Below, in pieces: positions 22,935 to 33,705 of a stretch of DNA of 64,000 bases. The notes below the pieces were generated by a model. It made no database searches. It was not told where the DNA came from and saw nothing but the letters and a program-made list of their open reading frames with translations. The DNA comes from Anarhynchus alexandrinus (lineage: Eukaryota; Chordata; Aves; Charadriiformes; Charadriidae): positions 2,914,617-2,978,616 of the forward strand of contig VUYV01000046.1 in NCBI GenBank assembly GCA_008711295.1, given 5' to 3'. The position numbers and the translations under genes were made by a program. Position 1 is the first letter of the stretch, and the number at the start of each line of letters is the position of its first letter.

Positions 22935-24735
22935 ACTGGGATCTTTGCTTATGTCATCCCAGTCTTGTAACTTTGCAATTGTTTTTGTTAAAATTCATGC
23001 AGTTGTTGCTTGCCCACTCTTCCAGCCTCTCCAGGTCTCTCTGTAAGATGTCTCTCCCTTCTGATGTGTCCTCCTCACCATCCAATTCAGTGTCATCAAC
23101 AAACTTGGTGAGGGTGCTTTTAATCCCATCATCCAGATCATTTATCATAGAATCATAGAATCATAGAATCAGATTTATGAAGATGTTGAAACAGTGTAGA
23201 TCCTGGTACTGATCCTTGGAGGATCCCACTTGTGACAGGCTGCCAGCCTGAGTAAAAACCTTCGATTATCACCATCTGAGTGTGGCCTCTTAACTAATTT
23301 CCTACTCATCTCACAGACCACCCATCCAATCTGTATCTTGCCGGTTTGTCCAGGAAAAGACTGTGGGAAACAGTGTCAAACGCTTTGCTGAAGTCCAGGT
23401 AAACATTATCCAATGCTCTCCCAATGTTGAAAGAAAATGCTATTTTGTTGTAGAAAGTGATCAGGTTAGTCTGGCATAATTTGTCTTTGGTAAATCCCTG
23501 TTGGCTTTTCCCAATCACCTGCTTCATTTACTTTGTGTCTACTTCCATTACTTTGGCAAGGATTGAAGTTAGACTAACAGGCCTGTAGTTTCCTGGGTCC
23601 TCTTTTGGCCCTTCTCATAGACGGGTATGACACTTGCCCTCTGTGAATCACCAGGGATATTCCCTGATCTCCACAACTTTTCAAAAATTATAATACAGTG
23701 GTCTTACAACAATGCCAGCCACTTCTCTTAACACCCTGGGGTGGATTTCATCCGGGCCCATAGGTTTACGTGGGTCCTTGAAAGAAGCCACAGACCAGTC
23801 TTTTCTCCACTACTGGTGGGTTGACATGTGTTTTGTTGTAGATACTTGAACCTGTGACCCGGGGTCAGGCTACAACGGTAAAGACAGAGGCAAAGAAAGT
23901 ATTGAGAACCTCTGCCTTGTCAGCATTATTAGTGACTAGTTTCCCTGCAATGTTTGTCAATGGGTCAGTGTCTTTCCTGTGCTTTTGGTTACTGCTCATA
24001 CATCTGAAGAACCTTTTGTTGTCCTTGACATCTTTGTACAATTTCAGTTCCAGCTGAGCCTTAGCCTTTTTGACTTCATCTCTGCATGCCCTAGCAAGGG
24101 TTATGTAGTCCTCTTTGGCTATTTAGCCACCTTTTCTTAGCCAGTATAGTTGGGTTTTTTTTTGCTTTTAAGATCACACAAAAGATCTTTGTTAAGACAG
24201 GGTGGTCTCTAGTTCTGCAGACTTTCTTTCCCTTTGTAGGGAATGAACTGTTCTTGTGCTTCCAGGAGGTTGCTCTTGAACAATTCTGAGCTCTCACAAG
24301 GTCCGTTGCCCTCTATGGATGCTGCCCAGGGAATCCCGTGCAGCTGGGCTCAGAGCATACTGAAGCTGGCTTTTCTAAAATTCATGGTCTTTGTCCTATT
24401 ACTGGTCTTCAGTTTGCTCAGCAGGATCACAAACTCCATAGTGTTTTTGTTGTTGTATCCAAGGCTACTATTGGTAGTTATGTTGTCAAGTAAGTCTTCT
24501 CGGTTTGGGCGCAGTAAATCCAGCAGCACGCTGTACCTAGCTGACGTGTTCAGCGTCTGTAGCAGGAAGCAGTCTTCAATGCATTCCAGGAACCTGCTGG
24601 ATGAATTGTGCACTGCTGTGTTGTTTTCCCAACAAATGGCTGGGTAACTGAAGTCACCCATGAGGACCAGGTTCTGCTGGCCCAAGACTTCCTTGAGCAA
24701 CTGAAGTAAGAGTTCACTGGCCTCATCTTCTTTGT
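22935..24735 (-). mobile_element. CR1 LINE, RT and endonuclease part of a long antisense copy
   Basis: This continues the CR1 from 21803. Minus-strand pieces in order: the segment after the palm (22954-23148), RT with intact motif A (YLDFSKAFDTV near 23370), the fingers region, a linker at 23550-24300, and the endonuclease C-terminus at 24350-24700. In the endonuclease, MGDFSYP stands where an APE-type enzyme has GDFN, and the terminal SDH motif is lost (YNNKNTMEF). Frameshifts break the ORF. It is the longest CR1 in the window and an inactive copy. Its 5' end is near 24735. Confidence 0.88.
23145..23172 (-). mobile_element. 28-bp insertion of CR1 tail repeats
   Basis: Within the older CR1 the expected coding text is interrupted by three TCATAGAA units plus a partial unit, flanked by ATTTA on both sides (23140-23144 and 23173-23177). 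The inserted text is the reverse complement of the CR1 3' terminal repeat. It looks like an extremely 5'-truncated CR1 insertion. Confidence 0.6.
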
Positions 24736-27700
24736 CTAAAATTCTTTCATTTAAAAATATATCTTAGAACTTGCAAAGAGATTGAAGAGCTGAAGGGGGG
24801 AAGGGGAGAAATAGGGATGTGATTCCTGTCATTATTCTTCTCTTATTTTAATTAGTCACATAGTTGTTCAAAGACATGCTTACACAAGCATGTCGCCTTG
24901 TGGGACATACCATCTTGATGGAAGAAGGCATATGTCCAAAACAGCTTGCAATTTATTTGAAAAAAAGGATGCAAGAAAAAAGAAATAATAAGCTTTGGCC
25001 CTGATTCTTAAAAATATGCCTGAAGTCCTACCACAATTAATAACATTACTCACTCATTTGGAATAAAGTATGGATTACATATTTTATCGTGCAAGTGACC
25101 ACACAGGGAAGATGAAGAAAATAAAACAGATAAGAGTATCAACACAGTAAGATACAGTGACTCGAGGCATGTGGGCATCTTGTGGTGGAGGATGATATGG
25201 GGGCATCTGGCTTAACTCTGGATCTGAATGCAGGTTAGGCTCAGAACAGCACATCCCAAAGAAACCATCTCTCTTAGAGTCCAGGAGTACTCGGACTGGG
25301 TGATGTCTCAGTATAGCTTAACTGATGTCAGGAAGAGCTGTGTATTTCCACAAGATATATTGCATTGCTTCATTTGGATGGGCTATTTCAGGTCACTGGT
25401 AGCTCAGGGACTGCTTCACTCTTCTCTGCTGAGCAGTGTACATGAGCTCTTTGGCTGGCCCTGATGAATTCAGAGGTTTTCTATTCTCTGATTTTGGTTT
25501 GCTTCATTTTATTCCCAACCATAGTGAAAGACTTTGAGCATTTTCATTCACTTTAAATGAATAAGGCCAACACTCTCACTTCTCCAAATCTCAGATATTT
25601 GTAATCGGGTGATAGAAATTTATGGCAATTTATGTATTATTTCCTCTAGCCCACTTCTTATCTATTCTTTCACTCACATAAGAAACCTTAAATAGGCATC
25701 AGTGCCTGTGCATTGACAAGAAAAGGAAATCAAATACCTTTTCTTGCCAGTGTAAATTGCGTTGCCTGATTCTATTCCCCAAATCTTTTGAAAGCACACT
25801 TGCTACCAAATATTGTGATATATTTTTTCATTGTATATGAATCAATATATTCTCCTAGAATCACGAAGCAATCAAGATTTGTTTGCGTATACCAAATATT
25901 TGTGAATAGAGTCCATAAAATTTAGCAAATAGCAGATTAGTAGTAAGTACTGGCTAATGATACATTTGACTAAAGTTTCTTTTCTTTTTCCCAATTGGTT
26001 AGAAGTAAGTAGTTGAGTATATTTAATAGACCATGTTAATTACTGCATCTCTGAAATTTATTGAACAATTAAAATAAAGCACCAGAGACTTGTTATACCA
26101 AAGGGAACGATCCTACAGCGAGTGTTACACAAAGGGACAATTAAACGACCTAGTACCACTGAGCCCGTTCCAGCTGATAATTCCACAAATCTACTAACAG
26201 AGTTTGAGTCTAAACTTCATTCTGTGTTTTATCACTGCATTAGCCACTGTGTCCAAGGATCTGACCTAAATTCCTTTTTAGATACTGGCAGAACTCTCCC
26301 AGACTGCAGTGTGCTTTGGATCAGGCATCCCAAATCACCCAAATGACTGACTTTTCAGCCTAAAATAATAGAAGTTTACCAAACTGATTTGTCACCTTTG
26401 CCTGATGTTCACACATACTAATGAGTTCTGAAAATGTTAATTTGCTTTGTGCCCAGATCAAATACACGGCTCGGTCAGAATAAAGTAAGTTCAGAGCCAA
26501 AAAAATTTACATGAGTATGGTTTATTCTGAAAACATTTACATGTCATTAATACATTAAAATAATATGATGTTCAGAGCATTTTTAACTGTGACTGGGATG
26601 CTCCTGATTAGGAATTGTGGACAGTGGAAAGATCACAACTTTTCTGTGTTGTGGGTTTTTTCAGGCGTCCCTGGATTACCTTACATCAAGGGAGCTGACA
26701 CCTTCTGCTGAAGTGAAAATTGGAGATGACAATGCTTTAAGCTACTATTTTCCTGTGGGATCATCTATTCTTATTGGCGATTGATAGTTTTGAGTTTTGC
26801 TGGACACGTGAGACAGGATTCAGCTGTCCAAACACAGGTGTCTAGTGCCATTTTAGCTTCACTGCATCCTGCCTGGCCCCCAGCTCTCATTTGAGAAGAG
26901 AATGTGTGCATCTAATAACCAAAAAAACCCAAACTGGATACCGTAAGGAACCTCAAATAGGCATCAGTGCCTGTACATCAACAACTGAGAAGAATTCTTG
27001 GTCTTCCCTGTCTATAATGGAAGCATGAACATCTTGCTCATATGTAGATAGGAATATATTCACATCAGAATTTAAGGTATTAATCTGGAGCTGAATCCTT
27101 CCCATGATTAGTATATATGAACCCCTTAGAGATTCCTAAAGTTCCTGTTGAGTGCCAAGCCTAACCCTAAAACAGTAAGGTTAAGCAAAGTCTTTCCTTT
27201 GCAGAGACCTTCAGGCAGATCTCCATTGAATTTTCTCAGAGTAGATGTTGGGAAATATTTTTTTACAGTTTTCTGGAGAAAAAAGAACTGTGCTACTTCT
27301 TAGACTAACAGCAGAGAGAATCTGCTTGAATGACAGAACTCAACATTCTATTTTGCTACACTCGCTATGGAGGTGCTTTTTCCCAACATGGTTCGAGTGG
27401 CTTTTCGAACCCAGCGTAGGGCTACCACCCCATTCAGATGATTAAGGTGTTTCACTATACTTCAGATGACTTGGATTGGTCAAGCCATCACACTGATCGT
27501 GCAAAACAGATCCTTTTCCCCCTTGCATATATCTCATCCTGTTGAATAACAGTTTTCTCCTTTCAAGAAGCACTCTTTGACTGATAGCAGCTGGATTGCT
27601 GCTTCTCACTGCTGTGAGCAGTTGTGAGGGGTCAGTGAAAATCCTGGGAAGATCAGACTGCTCTTGCGCTTGGCAGTGAAGGCGTAGCTGTACATGCTGC

Positions 27701-28232
27701 CCTGAACTCCTGCAGAAGCCTGTTCCATAAATTAAAGCTTTTTTTTTAGCAAAGCCCAAGCCTTAACGATTGTGAGCGGAATGGGAGCAGTGGGCACCAA
27801 AGCATCCCCGCAGATCACAACTTTCATATCAGGGATGTCCAGAGCAGGTCAGCCTCAGGTGGCTCACCTGTTTTCAAACTTTGAGCAGCAGAATAAGAGT
27901 AAACAACTGAGCCTGCGATCTGACTGGCAAATCAAACAGGCTCTGTGCATGTGAGCTGGGTCAAGGACACGGCCTTATGGGATTTCAGTGACTGAAGAGA
28001 ACTGGAGGAGGTATTTAGCAAAGTAGCTTTACAGGCAGTTAAAACTATCCGCCTCCGTTATTTGGCAAACTTTGTGAACAGGGAATCCAGGTGGGAGGTT
28101 ATTTCTCATCTTCAGCCTTAAGTCAGACCTGCTGCTCAGTCAGTAGAGCAAGTATTTTTTAAGTGTAGCCTTTCTGGAGGGCAATGAGCAATTGCGTTTC
28201 TCTTGACTGAACAAGACTTTGAGTAGCAACGG
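24736..28232. other. Unique non-coding sequence
   Basis: AT-rich DNA with no recognised repeat. Weak gene-like items only: an acceptor plus 39 open codons then a stop at 26665-26784 on plus, and on the minus strand an acceptor-led open frame at about 27442-27717 and a CAG|GTGAGC donor at about 27864. Confidence 0.4.
26665..26784 (+). CDS. Possible terminal exon, unidentified
   Basis: The acceptor GTGGGTTTTTTCAG ends at 26664 and is followed by 39 codons in phase 0 (starting ASLDYLTSRELTPSAEV) and then TGA. The phase matches the codon-boundary end of the exon-like segment at 4148, although 22 kb of intervening DNA would then be an intron. I do not recognise the peptide. An open run of this length is not rare by chance, so support is weak. 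Confidence 0.2.
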   Translation, partial: ASLDYLTSRELTPSAEVKIGDDNALSYYFPVGSSILIGD

Positions 28233-28420
28233 GCTGCCTGGCAACAGGATTGCTCCTAGCTGGCTGCATGATGTCGACCAAGGCTACGTGTGACGTCACC
28301 CGGCAGCTGCCAGCCGCGAGCTGATTACAGCCATACGATGATCAGCCATTTCGATTCACACACAAACAGCTCATTCATGCTCAGCTGCTGCTTTCCTCCC
28401 CGGGTAACAAAAAGGCTCTT
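28233..28420. promoter_or_regulatory. CRE / X-box / E-box cluster, promoter-like
   Basis: In AT-rich DNA, a patch with several CpGs holds an RFX X-box-like site GCTGCCTGGCAAC (28233-28245), a perfect palindromic CRE TGACGTCA (28291-28298), a CAGCTG E-box (28304-28309), CpG-bearing CAGCCGCGAG next to it, and another CAGCTG near 28382. Such a combination is typical of promoters or enhancers of neural, ciliary or testis-expressed genes. A minus-strand donor (CAG|GTGAGC, about 27864) about 370 bp away could belong to a first exon starting here. No TATA box was seen. Confidence 0.35.
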
Positions 28421-29204
28421 TGATACAATGATGGCACAGAGAATATCATCAGACCATAAGAAAGAGCATTTAACTCCATCATGTTTTCGAACAATGGTTC
28501 GGAAAATTACTCCCCTTAAGGTGCAAATAAAATTACATTGCCAAAGACGTGATGTGGTAGCACATCTTAGTGGTACTGACTGTCAAAAAGTACTTTACAG
28601 CATGACTGTAGATTTTCCTACCCATTATAGGTAGGGGGGGTAAGGGCAAGTGGAAAGGGAAAAGGATCAGTATGCCTTGTTTAAAGCTGCCTGCCTTCAA
28701 AATGTCGCAGAGCAATTAGAGCTGAGGCTCAAACACAGCAACAAACCAGAGTATGTGGTCAGCACTAGTGCTGTGGTTGCATTTAAAACCCTATCGAAAC
28801 CCACAGAGCTGTTACAGCTCATGACCATGAAGAATGAAGTTTTTATTACATACAGATATTGTGACAATGGAATTTGAGGCTGTTTATATATTTTTTTTAT
28901 TTTTATCACATATTCCTGGAAGAGCTTATTCTGGAATATACATAGCTAGAGATAAATTAGTGTCATAGTCCATACTGCCCTGATTTGTTCCCCATGTTAA
29001 AAAAGTAGATTTCTATAGGCATGGGGAGGGCACCACTGATTTTCATAGCTGTGTTACTTTATCCATACCTTTATTGCTCTTTGATCACAGAAGGATGCTT
29101 ACTCCGCATCGTTAAAGTCAGTGTATAAATTCTCCATTGAAACTTTTTCTGATTTCTGGGATGCTATTTTTACCTTTATGTTTATAGTTTATGTATATAT
29201 AGTA
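28421..29204. other. Unique non-coding sequence
   Basis: Nothing recognised beyond short open frames without motifs. Composition returns to AT-rich. Confidence 0.4.
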
Positions 29205-29310
29205 CTCAGGGACGTGGCTTAGTGGTGGAGTTGGCAGTATTAGGTTAACAGTTGGACTTGATGATCCTAAAGGTCTTTTCCAACTTAAATGGTTCTATGA
29301 TTCTATGATT
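29205..29310 (+). mobile_element. CR1 3' terminal fragment
   Basis: About 105 bp contain the CR1 3' end variant GGGACGTGGCTTAGTGGTGG...GTTGGACTTGATGATCCTAAAGG followed by the tail TTCTATGATTCTATGATTC. It is strongly 5'-truncated. Confidence 0.9.
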
Positions 29311-30389
29311 CTGTCCTATGATATATGTGCATACTTGTGTGTGTATAAAAATAATTTGTCGGGGACCTTTACACTTTTAGTTTTCATCCAGTTTTACTTA
29401 CATATCTTTGCATCAAAGAAGGCTAGATAGCATATCAGATTAATTTTAACCACCACCTTTCTGGGCTTTTTTCCTTTATTATTTATCCGTTTGAATTACT
29501 ATTTTATTCAGAAACCTCCTAATTATTTTTTTTTCTCAATTCTGATATTTTAACTTTACCTTACTCTCTTTTTTTGTGAAATCTGGGTTTTATGCAATGA
29601 CAAAACTCACGTTCATCCAGTTCAAATTTTTTTCAGCTAAGAGATCAAGATATTTCAACATCAGATGTATGACACTAACGTGAATGTAAAAGAAAGAAAA
29701 GAGTAAAAGGTTTCAACCAAGGTAATAATAAAACATTAAACATTCTTCCCATAACACCTTGGAACAATGATGCCTTTGTTCTAATGGTGGTTCTTTGAGT
29801 CTATAAAGTGTCAGTAGTTTGGGTGTATTTTTAAAAGCTCCAAAGGAAAAAAAGAAAAACAGATAACAGTGACATCAGACACTTCATGTTTTAAATTATT
29901 AGCTAGCGGTGCATTTATACCACACTTGTCAACTCCGTACAGAAATACAGTATTTATTGCAAGGTGTTCACAGTATGTCCCCCTCTAGTGGCCATTTCAT
30001 TTAATGTGTTGATTCATTTAATGATAACATTTTCCAGGAAGACAGGCTTTTAAATTAAGAAAATGGGCTTTCTGACACACTTAATTTGGCTGGCAGAACT
30101 GATCATTTGGGGTTTTTTTTTTGTTTATTTATTTATTTAAATATCTGGAAGTTGAACTATGTCAAGTTCCAGCTGATCTTTAAAGGTCAAGAATTTCTCT
30201 GAGACAGAACATCCCCATGCTAGAAATAAATTGTGGTACAACGAGGGAGAAGGGGACCAAAAGAACTACCTGTCCCTACTGAGGAGAGAAGACACATGGG
30301 ATAGCTTACATAAATATTCTGCAGAACTCTAATAAAAGTGTATCACTGGATGAGAACAGTTAAAATATCAAACTGATATTTCTGTGGAC
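29311..30389. other. Unique AT-rich non-coding sequence
   Basis: T-rich tracts near 29520 and 30110. No repeat or gene recognised. Confidence 0.4.
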
Positions 30390-30420
30390 AAAATTAAGCA
30401 ATATTACAGAATCACAGAAN

Positions 30421-31121
30421 TTGATATTTCTGTGTAGCTCTGAGGAGAAGGATTTGGGAGTCCTGGTAGATAACAAATTGTCAATGAGCCCGCAATGTGC
30501 CCTTGTCGCCAAAAAGGCCAAGGGAATCCTGGGCTGCATAGGGAAGAGTGTGTCCAGTAGGTCGAGGGAGGTCATTCTCCCCCTCTACTCGGCACTGGTG
30601 AGGCCACAACTGGAATACTGTGTCCAGTTCTGGGCTCCCCAGTTCAAGAGGGACAGAGAACTGCTGGAGAGAGTCCAGCGAAGGGCAACCAAGATGATTG
30701 AGGGATTGGAGCATCTCCCTTATGAGGAAAGGCTGAGAGAGCTGGGACTCTTTAGCCTGGAGAACAGAAGGCTGAGGGGAGACCTTATTACTGCTTATAA
30801 ATATCTAAAGGGTGGGTTGAAGGAGGATGGAGCCAGACTCTTTTCAGTGGTTCCCAATGACAGGACGAGGGGCAATGGGCATAAGTTGGAACATAGGAAG
30901 TTCCGTTCCAACACACGGAAAAACTTCTTTACAGTTAGGGTGACAGAGCACTGGAACAGGCTGCCCAGGGAGGTTGTGGAGTCCCCTTCTCTGGAGATTT
31001 TCAAGACCTGCCTGGATGCAGTCCTGAGTAATGTGCTCTAGGCAATCCTGCTTTGGCAGGGGAGTTGGACTAGATGATCTCTAGAGGTCTCTTCCAACTC
31101 TGAAAATTCTGTGATTCTGTG
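30421..31121 (+). mobile_element. Young CR1 LINE, RT C-terminus plus complete 3' end
   Basis: The frame 30421-31041 (206 codons) carries an undisrupted CR1 RT C-terminal region: [18 protein letters not shown], the [18 protein letters not shown] motif, [18 protein letters not shown], and a C-terminal segment rich in basic residues. The 3' UTR and tail ATTCTGTGATTCTGTG follow. The open frame and intact 3' end mark this as a young copy, nearly identical in shared parts to those at 32974 and 55389. The RT palm and endonuclease are missing (5' truncation). The left edge is at a single N (30420) with duplicated flanks, discussed under findings. Confidence 0.93.
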
Positions 31122-31140
31122 AAAATTAAGCAATATTACA

Positions 31141-31600
31141 GTATCACAGAATTACAGAATCAGAGCACCTTTAAAGTTGGATGGGACCTTCTAGAAATCA
31201 TCTCGTCCACCCTCCCCTCTCAAGCAAGGTCATCTACAGCAAGTTGCCGAGGAATGTGTCTACTTGGGTTTTGAATATGTCTAAGGATAGAGATGTCACA
31301 ACCTTCCTGGGTAACCTGTTCCAGTGTTTGACCACCCTCACAGTAAAAAGCTTTTCCTTATGTTTAGATGTCTTGTATTTCAATTTGTGCCCATTGTCTC
31401 TTGACCTGTCACTGGACACCACTGAGAACAGCCCATGTCTCTCTGCTTCATTCCCTCCTGTAAGCTTCCCCTGAGACAACTTTTCCAGGCTGAACATTCC
31501 CAGCTCTTTCAGTCTCTCTCCTCATATGAAAGATGTTCCAATCCCTTCATCATCTTCATGGCCCTTCTCTGGACTCACTTCAGCAAATTGATACATACAT
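31141..31600 (-). mobile_element. CR1 LINE 3' fragment (antisense)
   Basis: The plus strand begins with the tail complement ATCACAGAATTACAGAATC, then the 3' UTR and the last part of the RT ORF (minus frame 31234-31497, with RNNG-like 'SRDNGHKLKYKT' and 'KLFTVRVVKHWNRLPRKVV'). Truncated near 31600, two bases before an LTR. It lies tail-to-tail with the CR1 ending at 31121. Confidence 0.9.
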
Positions 31601-31602
31601 AC

Positions 31603-32105
31603 TGTTGTGGTTTAAACTCAGCTGGCAGCTAGGACCGCGCAGCTGCTTGCACATTTGTCCCCCTTCCCTCCAGAAGGGTAGGGAGAAGATGGAGAAAAGG
31701 AGGGGAAAGGAAAGGGGAAAAAACACCCTCGTGGTTTGAGATAAAGACAGCTTAATAGAACAATAACAGAAGAGGAAAATAATAATGATACGAGTCACTC
31801 TCACCACCCAGTGAACTGGTGAAATTTGCACCTTCCTGAGCAGTGACCATGAAATCCCATCCCCCGGCCAACCCCCATTTATATACTGAGCATGATGTCT
31901 ATGGTACAGAATATTCCATTTGCCATTCAATTGTTCTGTCTATGCTCCTTCTCAGCTTCTATGGGAAGCTGAAAAAAGTCCTTGAATGGTATAAACATTA
32001 CCAAGCATCAACTAAAACAATATGCATTATTGACATTCCTTTCATGCCAAATCTGAAACACAGCAATCACTAGAAAGAAAATTAACTATATCGCAGCTAT
32101 ACTCA
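31603..32105 (-). mobile_element. LTR, ERVL-like (copy C)
   Basis: The plus strand begins TGTTGTGGTTTAAACTCAG and shows the family blocks in order: GTTTGAGATAAAGACAGC, the TATA box (minus GTATATAAATGG at about 31877-31890), ATGGTACAGAATATTCC, and the terminal GAAAATTAACT. About 500 bp, diverged from the copy at 32664. The right end is uncertain and no convincing target duplication was found. Confidence 0.75.
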
Positions 32106-32658
32106 CCATGTTCACACATAAATATACGTGTATGCACATGCAGAGATGCAAATAGACATAGATATGTTCTGCAGAAATGCCATAAAGTTTCTTTGCCTTG
32201 GTCTTCTCAGACCTTTTGGGGTGGCAGGTGGGAAAGGCTATTTGCCTGCCTTTAGCTCTACCACTACTATGATGGTTAGCTGAGGAAGCCTGTCCACATG
32301 TTACTGCATCAGTCTTGGATTTGTTGAGGCAAGTTCAGGTATTCCAACCTAGCTGACAACCTAACTGGGAAAAGATTAACATTTTGTTGCTTTTTCAACA
32401 TGGAACTCAAATGATCCACACCTAACAATATTTTATCTGGACAGAACATGCTGGTGTTAAATCCCTATATGAACTAAAGATTTCTTCTATCCCTCCTCTG
32501 GATCCACCCTGCTTGCACTGAACTCCAAAGATATCCTGTCATAGTCTGTGGCTTGCTGGGCTGTCACAACACCTATGAACCATGTTCAAAGGTCACATCA
32601 ATCCCTATTTTGCACTGTACTGCAAAATAAATGGAGCTGTGCCAGTGGTACAGTAGGG
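32106..32658. other. Unique non-coding sequence
   Basis: About 550 bp between two LTRs, without recognised features. Confidence 0.4.
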
Positions 32659-32973
32659 GAGACTGTTGTGGGTTAAGCCGAGTGGGCAGCTCAGCTCCTC
32701 ACAGCTGCTTGCTCACTTCCACCTGGTGGAATAGGGGAGAGAATTGGAAAGGTAAAAGTGAAAAAAACCCATTGGTTGAGATAAAGATGCCTTAATAGGT
32801 AAAGCAAAAGCTGTGTGTGCAACCAAAGCAAAACAAGGAATTCATTCACTATTTTTCATCTCCAAGAAAGCAAGGCTTCATCATGCGTAATGGTTACAGG
32901 GGAAGACACGCACCATAACCCCAAACATCCCCCTTTCCTCCTTCTTCTTCCAGCTTTTATTGTTGAGAATAAC

Positions 32974-33469
32974 TGGAATACTGTGCCCAGTTTTGGGCTC
33001 CCCAGTTCAAGAGGGACAGGGAACTGCTGGAGAGAGTCCAGCACAGGGCAACTAAGATGATGGAGGGATTGGAGCATCTCCCTTATGAGGAAAGGCTGAG
33101 AGAGCTGGGACTCTTTAGCCTGGAGAACAGAAGGCTGAGGGGAGACCTTATTACTACATTCAAGTATCTAAGGGGTGGGTTGAAGGAGGATGGAGCCAGA
33201 CTCTTTTCAGTGGTTCCCAATGACAGGACGAGGGGCAATGGGCATAAGTTGGAACATAGGAAGTTCCGTTCAAATAAACGGAAAAACTTCTTTAGGGTTG
33301 GGGTGACAGAGCAGTGGCACAGGCTNNNNNNNNNNNNNNNNNNNNNNNNNNNNNNNNNNNNNNNNNNNNNNNNNNNNNNNNNNNNNNNNNNNNNNNNNNN
33401 NNNGCAGGGGAGTTGGACTAGATGATCTCTAGAGGTCCCTTCCAACTCTGAAAATTTCGTGATACCGTG
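32974..33469 (+). mobile_element. Young CR1 inserted inside LTR
   Basis: The copy begins TGGAATACTGTGCCCAG and ends with a slightly mutated tail (ATTTCGTGATACCGTG). It is flanked by ATAAC on both sides (32969-32973 and 33470-33474). The sequence is nearly identical to the copy at 30608-31121. A 78-N gap (33326-33403) lies inside. By alignment to the other copy about 93 bp should be there. Confidence 0.92.
33326..33403. other. Assembly gap (78 N) inside CR1
   Basis: It falls within the young CR1. The equivalent stretch in the copy at 30421-31121 (30963-31055) is 93 bp, so the stated gap is probably about 15 bp too short. The gap was likely caused by collapse or ambiguity among near-identical CR1 copies. 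Confidence 0.9.
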
Positions 33470-33705
33470 ATAACATCATATGGTATGGAATATCCATTTG
33501 GTCAGTTGGGGTCAGCTGTCCCAGCAATGTCGTCTCCCAACTTCTTGCCCATCCCCACTACTCACTGCCAGGGCAGTGCAAGAAGCAGAAAAGGCCTCAC
33601 CTCTGTAAGCACTGCTCAGCAGTAACTAAAACATTGCTGCGTTATCAACACATGGTCTGCTATGGAGAAAATTAACTCCATCCCAGCCGAAGCCAGTACA
33701 GAGAC

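Larger units (their letters stand above)
32664..33700 (-). mobile_element. Solo LTR, ERVL-like, with nested CR1 (copy E)
   Basis: The LTR runs from TGTTGTGGGTTAAG (32664) to GAAGCCAGTACA (33700) and is flanked by a perfect 5-bp duplication GAGAC (32659-32663 and 33701-33705). Family blocks are GGTTGAGATAAAGATGCC, a TATA-like box (minus CAATAAAAGCTGG, about 32951-32967), CATATGGTATGGAATATCC and GAAAATTAACTCCATCCC. The LTR itself is about 540 bp. The remainder is a CR1 inserted at 32974-33469. Confidence 0.92.

Noticed and set aside
30421..31041. 206-codon open frame as a host gene
   Set aside because: It is the RT C-terminus of a 5'-truncated CR1, with CR1 3' UTR and tail following. Not a host gene.
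30390..31151. A 30-bp target-site duplication around a CR1
   Set aside because: Unusually long for CR1, and it does not explain the additional 13-bp duplication across the single N. An allele-join in the assembly explains both, so it is reported as that instead.
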